Positions 63,524-64,000 of a stretch of 64,000 nucleotides of DNA are shown in pieces. The stretch spans positions 1,798,001-1,862,000 of the forward strand of contig NZ_CP023671.1 in the NCBI RefSeq assembly GCF_003606265.1. The letters run 5' to 3'. Numbering within the stretch: position 1 is the stretch's first letter; each line of letters starts with the position of its first letter. The notes below the pieces were generated by a model, which was not told the DNA's origin, did no database searches, and saw only the letters and a program-made list of their open reading frames with translations. Made by a program: the position numbers and the translations under genes. Origin of the DNA: Clostridium septicum (GTDB taxonomy: Bacteria > Bacillota > Clostridia > Clostridiales > Clostridiaceae).

Positions 63524-64000
63524 ATGGATAAAAAAATGTTTTGTTTTCAATGTCAAGAAGCTGCTGGGTGTACAGGATGCACAATAAAGGGTGTGTGTGG
63601 TAAAACACCTGAGTTGGCAGGATTACAAGATTTATTAATATATGTAACAAGGGGATTATCAGAGGTAACAACAAGAGCAAGAGAAGAGGGATTAGATGTT
63701 TCAAAAGAAGTTAATCACTTAGTTACAATGAATTTATTTACAACAATAACAAATGCTAATTTTGATAATTTAGTATTTTATGATAGAGTAAGAGAAACTT
63801 TAAGAGTGAAAAAACAATTATTAGCGAGATTAAATAATAAAGAAGGTTTAGGGGAAGCTGCTATTTGGGAAGCAGAAACTAATGAAGCTTTCGATATTAA
63901 AGCTAAAACTGTTGGTGTATTAGAAACTAAAAATGAAGATATTAGAAGCTTAAGAGAACTTATAACATATGGATTAAAAGGATTATCAGCTTATTTAAAA
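63524..64000 (+). CDS. hcp: Hybrid cluster protein (hydroxylamine reductase), N-terminal part
   Basis: The first 159 residues are in the window and the frame runs off the right edge. The N-terminus MFCFQCQEAAGCTGCTIKGVCG carries the four cysteines of the 4Fe-4S site in the C-x2-C-x(n)-C pattern of clostridial Hcp, with GVCGKTPELAGLQDLL after it. Hcp reduces nitric oxide or hydroxylamine and protects against nitrosative stress. GGAGG precedes the ATG. The hybrid-cluster ligands lie outside the window. Confidence 0.95.
   Translation, partial: MDKKMFCFQCQEAAGCTGCTIKGVCGKTPELAGLQDLLIYVTRGLSEVTTRAREEGLDVSKEVNHLVTMNLFTTITNANFDNLVFYDRVRETLRVKKQLLARLNNKEGLGEAAIWEAETNEAFDIKAKTVGVLETKNEDIRSLRELITYGLKGLSAYLK

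Noticed and set aside
1..64000. CRISPR arrays, prophage modules or biosynthetic clusters
   Set aside because: I found no spaced direct repeats, no phage structural genes and no cluster of biosynthetic enzymes.

Overview
The window comes from the chromosome of a spore-forming anaerobe of the genus Clostridium in the strict sense. The DNA is very AT-rich, with AGGAGG-type ribosome binding sites and short intrinsic terminators after most units. It carries a 574-residue [FeFe] hydrogenase that closely matches the Clostridium pasteurianum CpI type, spore genes (spmA-spmB and a csp-sleC germination locus), the ferrous iron transporter FeoAB and a hybrid cluster protein. I cannot fix the species. 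Most of it is ordinary core chromosome; the mobile DNA is one IS256-family copy and one dead IS1182-family copy.

Layout. 1-5500: end of a phosphatidylserine decarboxylase gene, a DUF1622 membrane protein, hydA, a HAD phosphatase and an ABC-F ATPase. 5500-8000: a sodium:amino acid symporter behind a tyrosine-rich leader peptide and stacked hairpins, then a hemolysin III protein. 8000-12700: a DUF1836 regulator with an ABC-class ATPase, a PTS IIA protein and a YjiH transporter-like protein. 13100-21200: proBA, a GNAT enzyme, a YdcF protein, feoAB, a short-chain dehydrogenase, a HAD phosphatase and a small unknown. 21500-28250: a NatAB-like exporter, then carAB behind a PyrR-type attenuator. 28300-33900: IS256 transposase, a low-complexity membrane-anchored protein, a small gene with two LexA boxes, a long glutamine synthetase and glutamate racemase. 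34000-43100: a STAS-like protein, cyclophilin, DUF3783 protein, an HTH regulator and the germination locus (fused CspB-CspA, CspC, SleC). 43100-52100: a YkvI transporter, lipoprotein, radical SAM protein, ComB, Fur-controlled flavodoxin and DUF3793 genes, a Fur-box transcript with no gene, a CAP protein, an rRNA methyltransferase and a BFD-like iron-sulfur protein. 52100-64000: ileS with an isoleucine T-box, ccpA, the broken IS1182 element, a MarR-MATE efflux pair, spmAB, and a Crp/Fnr regulator next to hcp.

How it works together. Iron runs through much of the window: FeoAB imports it, hydrogenase and hybrid cluster protein use it, and flavodoxin, DUF3793 and an orphan transcript sit behind Fur-like boxes, as in an iron-sparing response. 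The csp-sleC block would turn a germination signal into cortex breakdown. Several genes are controlled in the RNA leader (Tyr-rich leader peptide, PyrR attenuator, Ile T-box).

Most interesting: the Tyr-codon leader before a Tyt1-like transporter, the two-LexA-box small gene, the Fur-box orphan transcript, the CspBA fusion with intact triads and no normal start codon, a Crp/Fnr palindrome centred at -41.5 of hcp, and the IS1182 insertion that duplicated a terminator hairpin. All calls rest on reading the sequence; no searches or folding programs were run.
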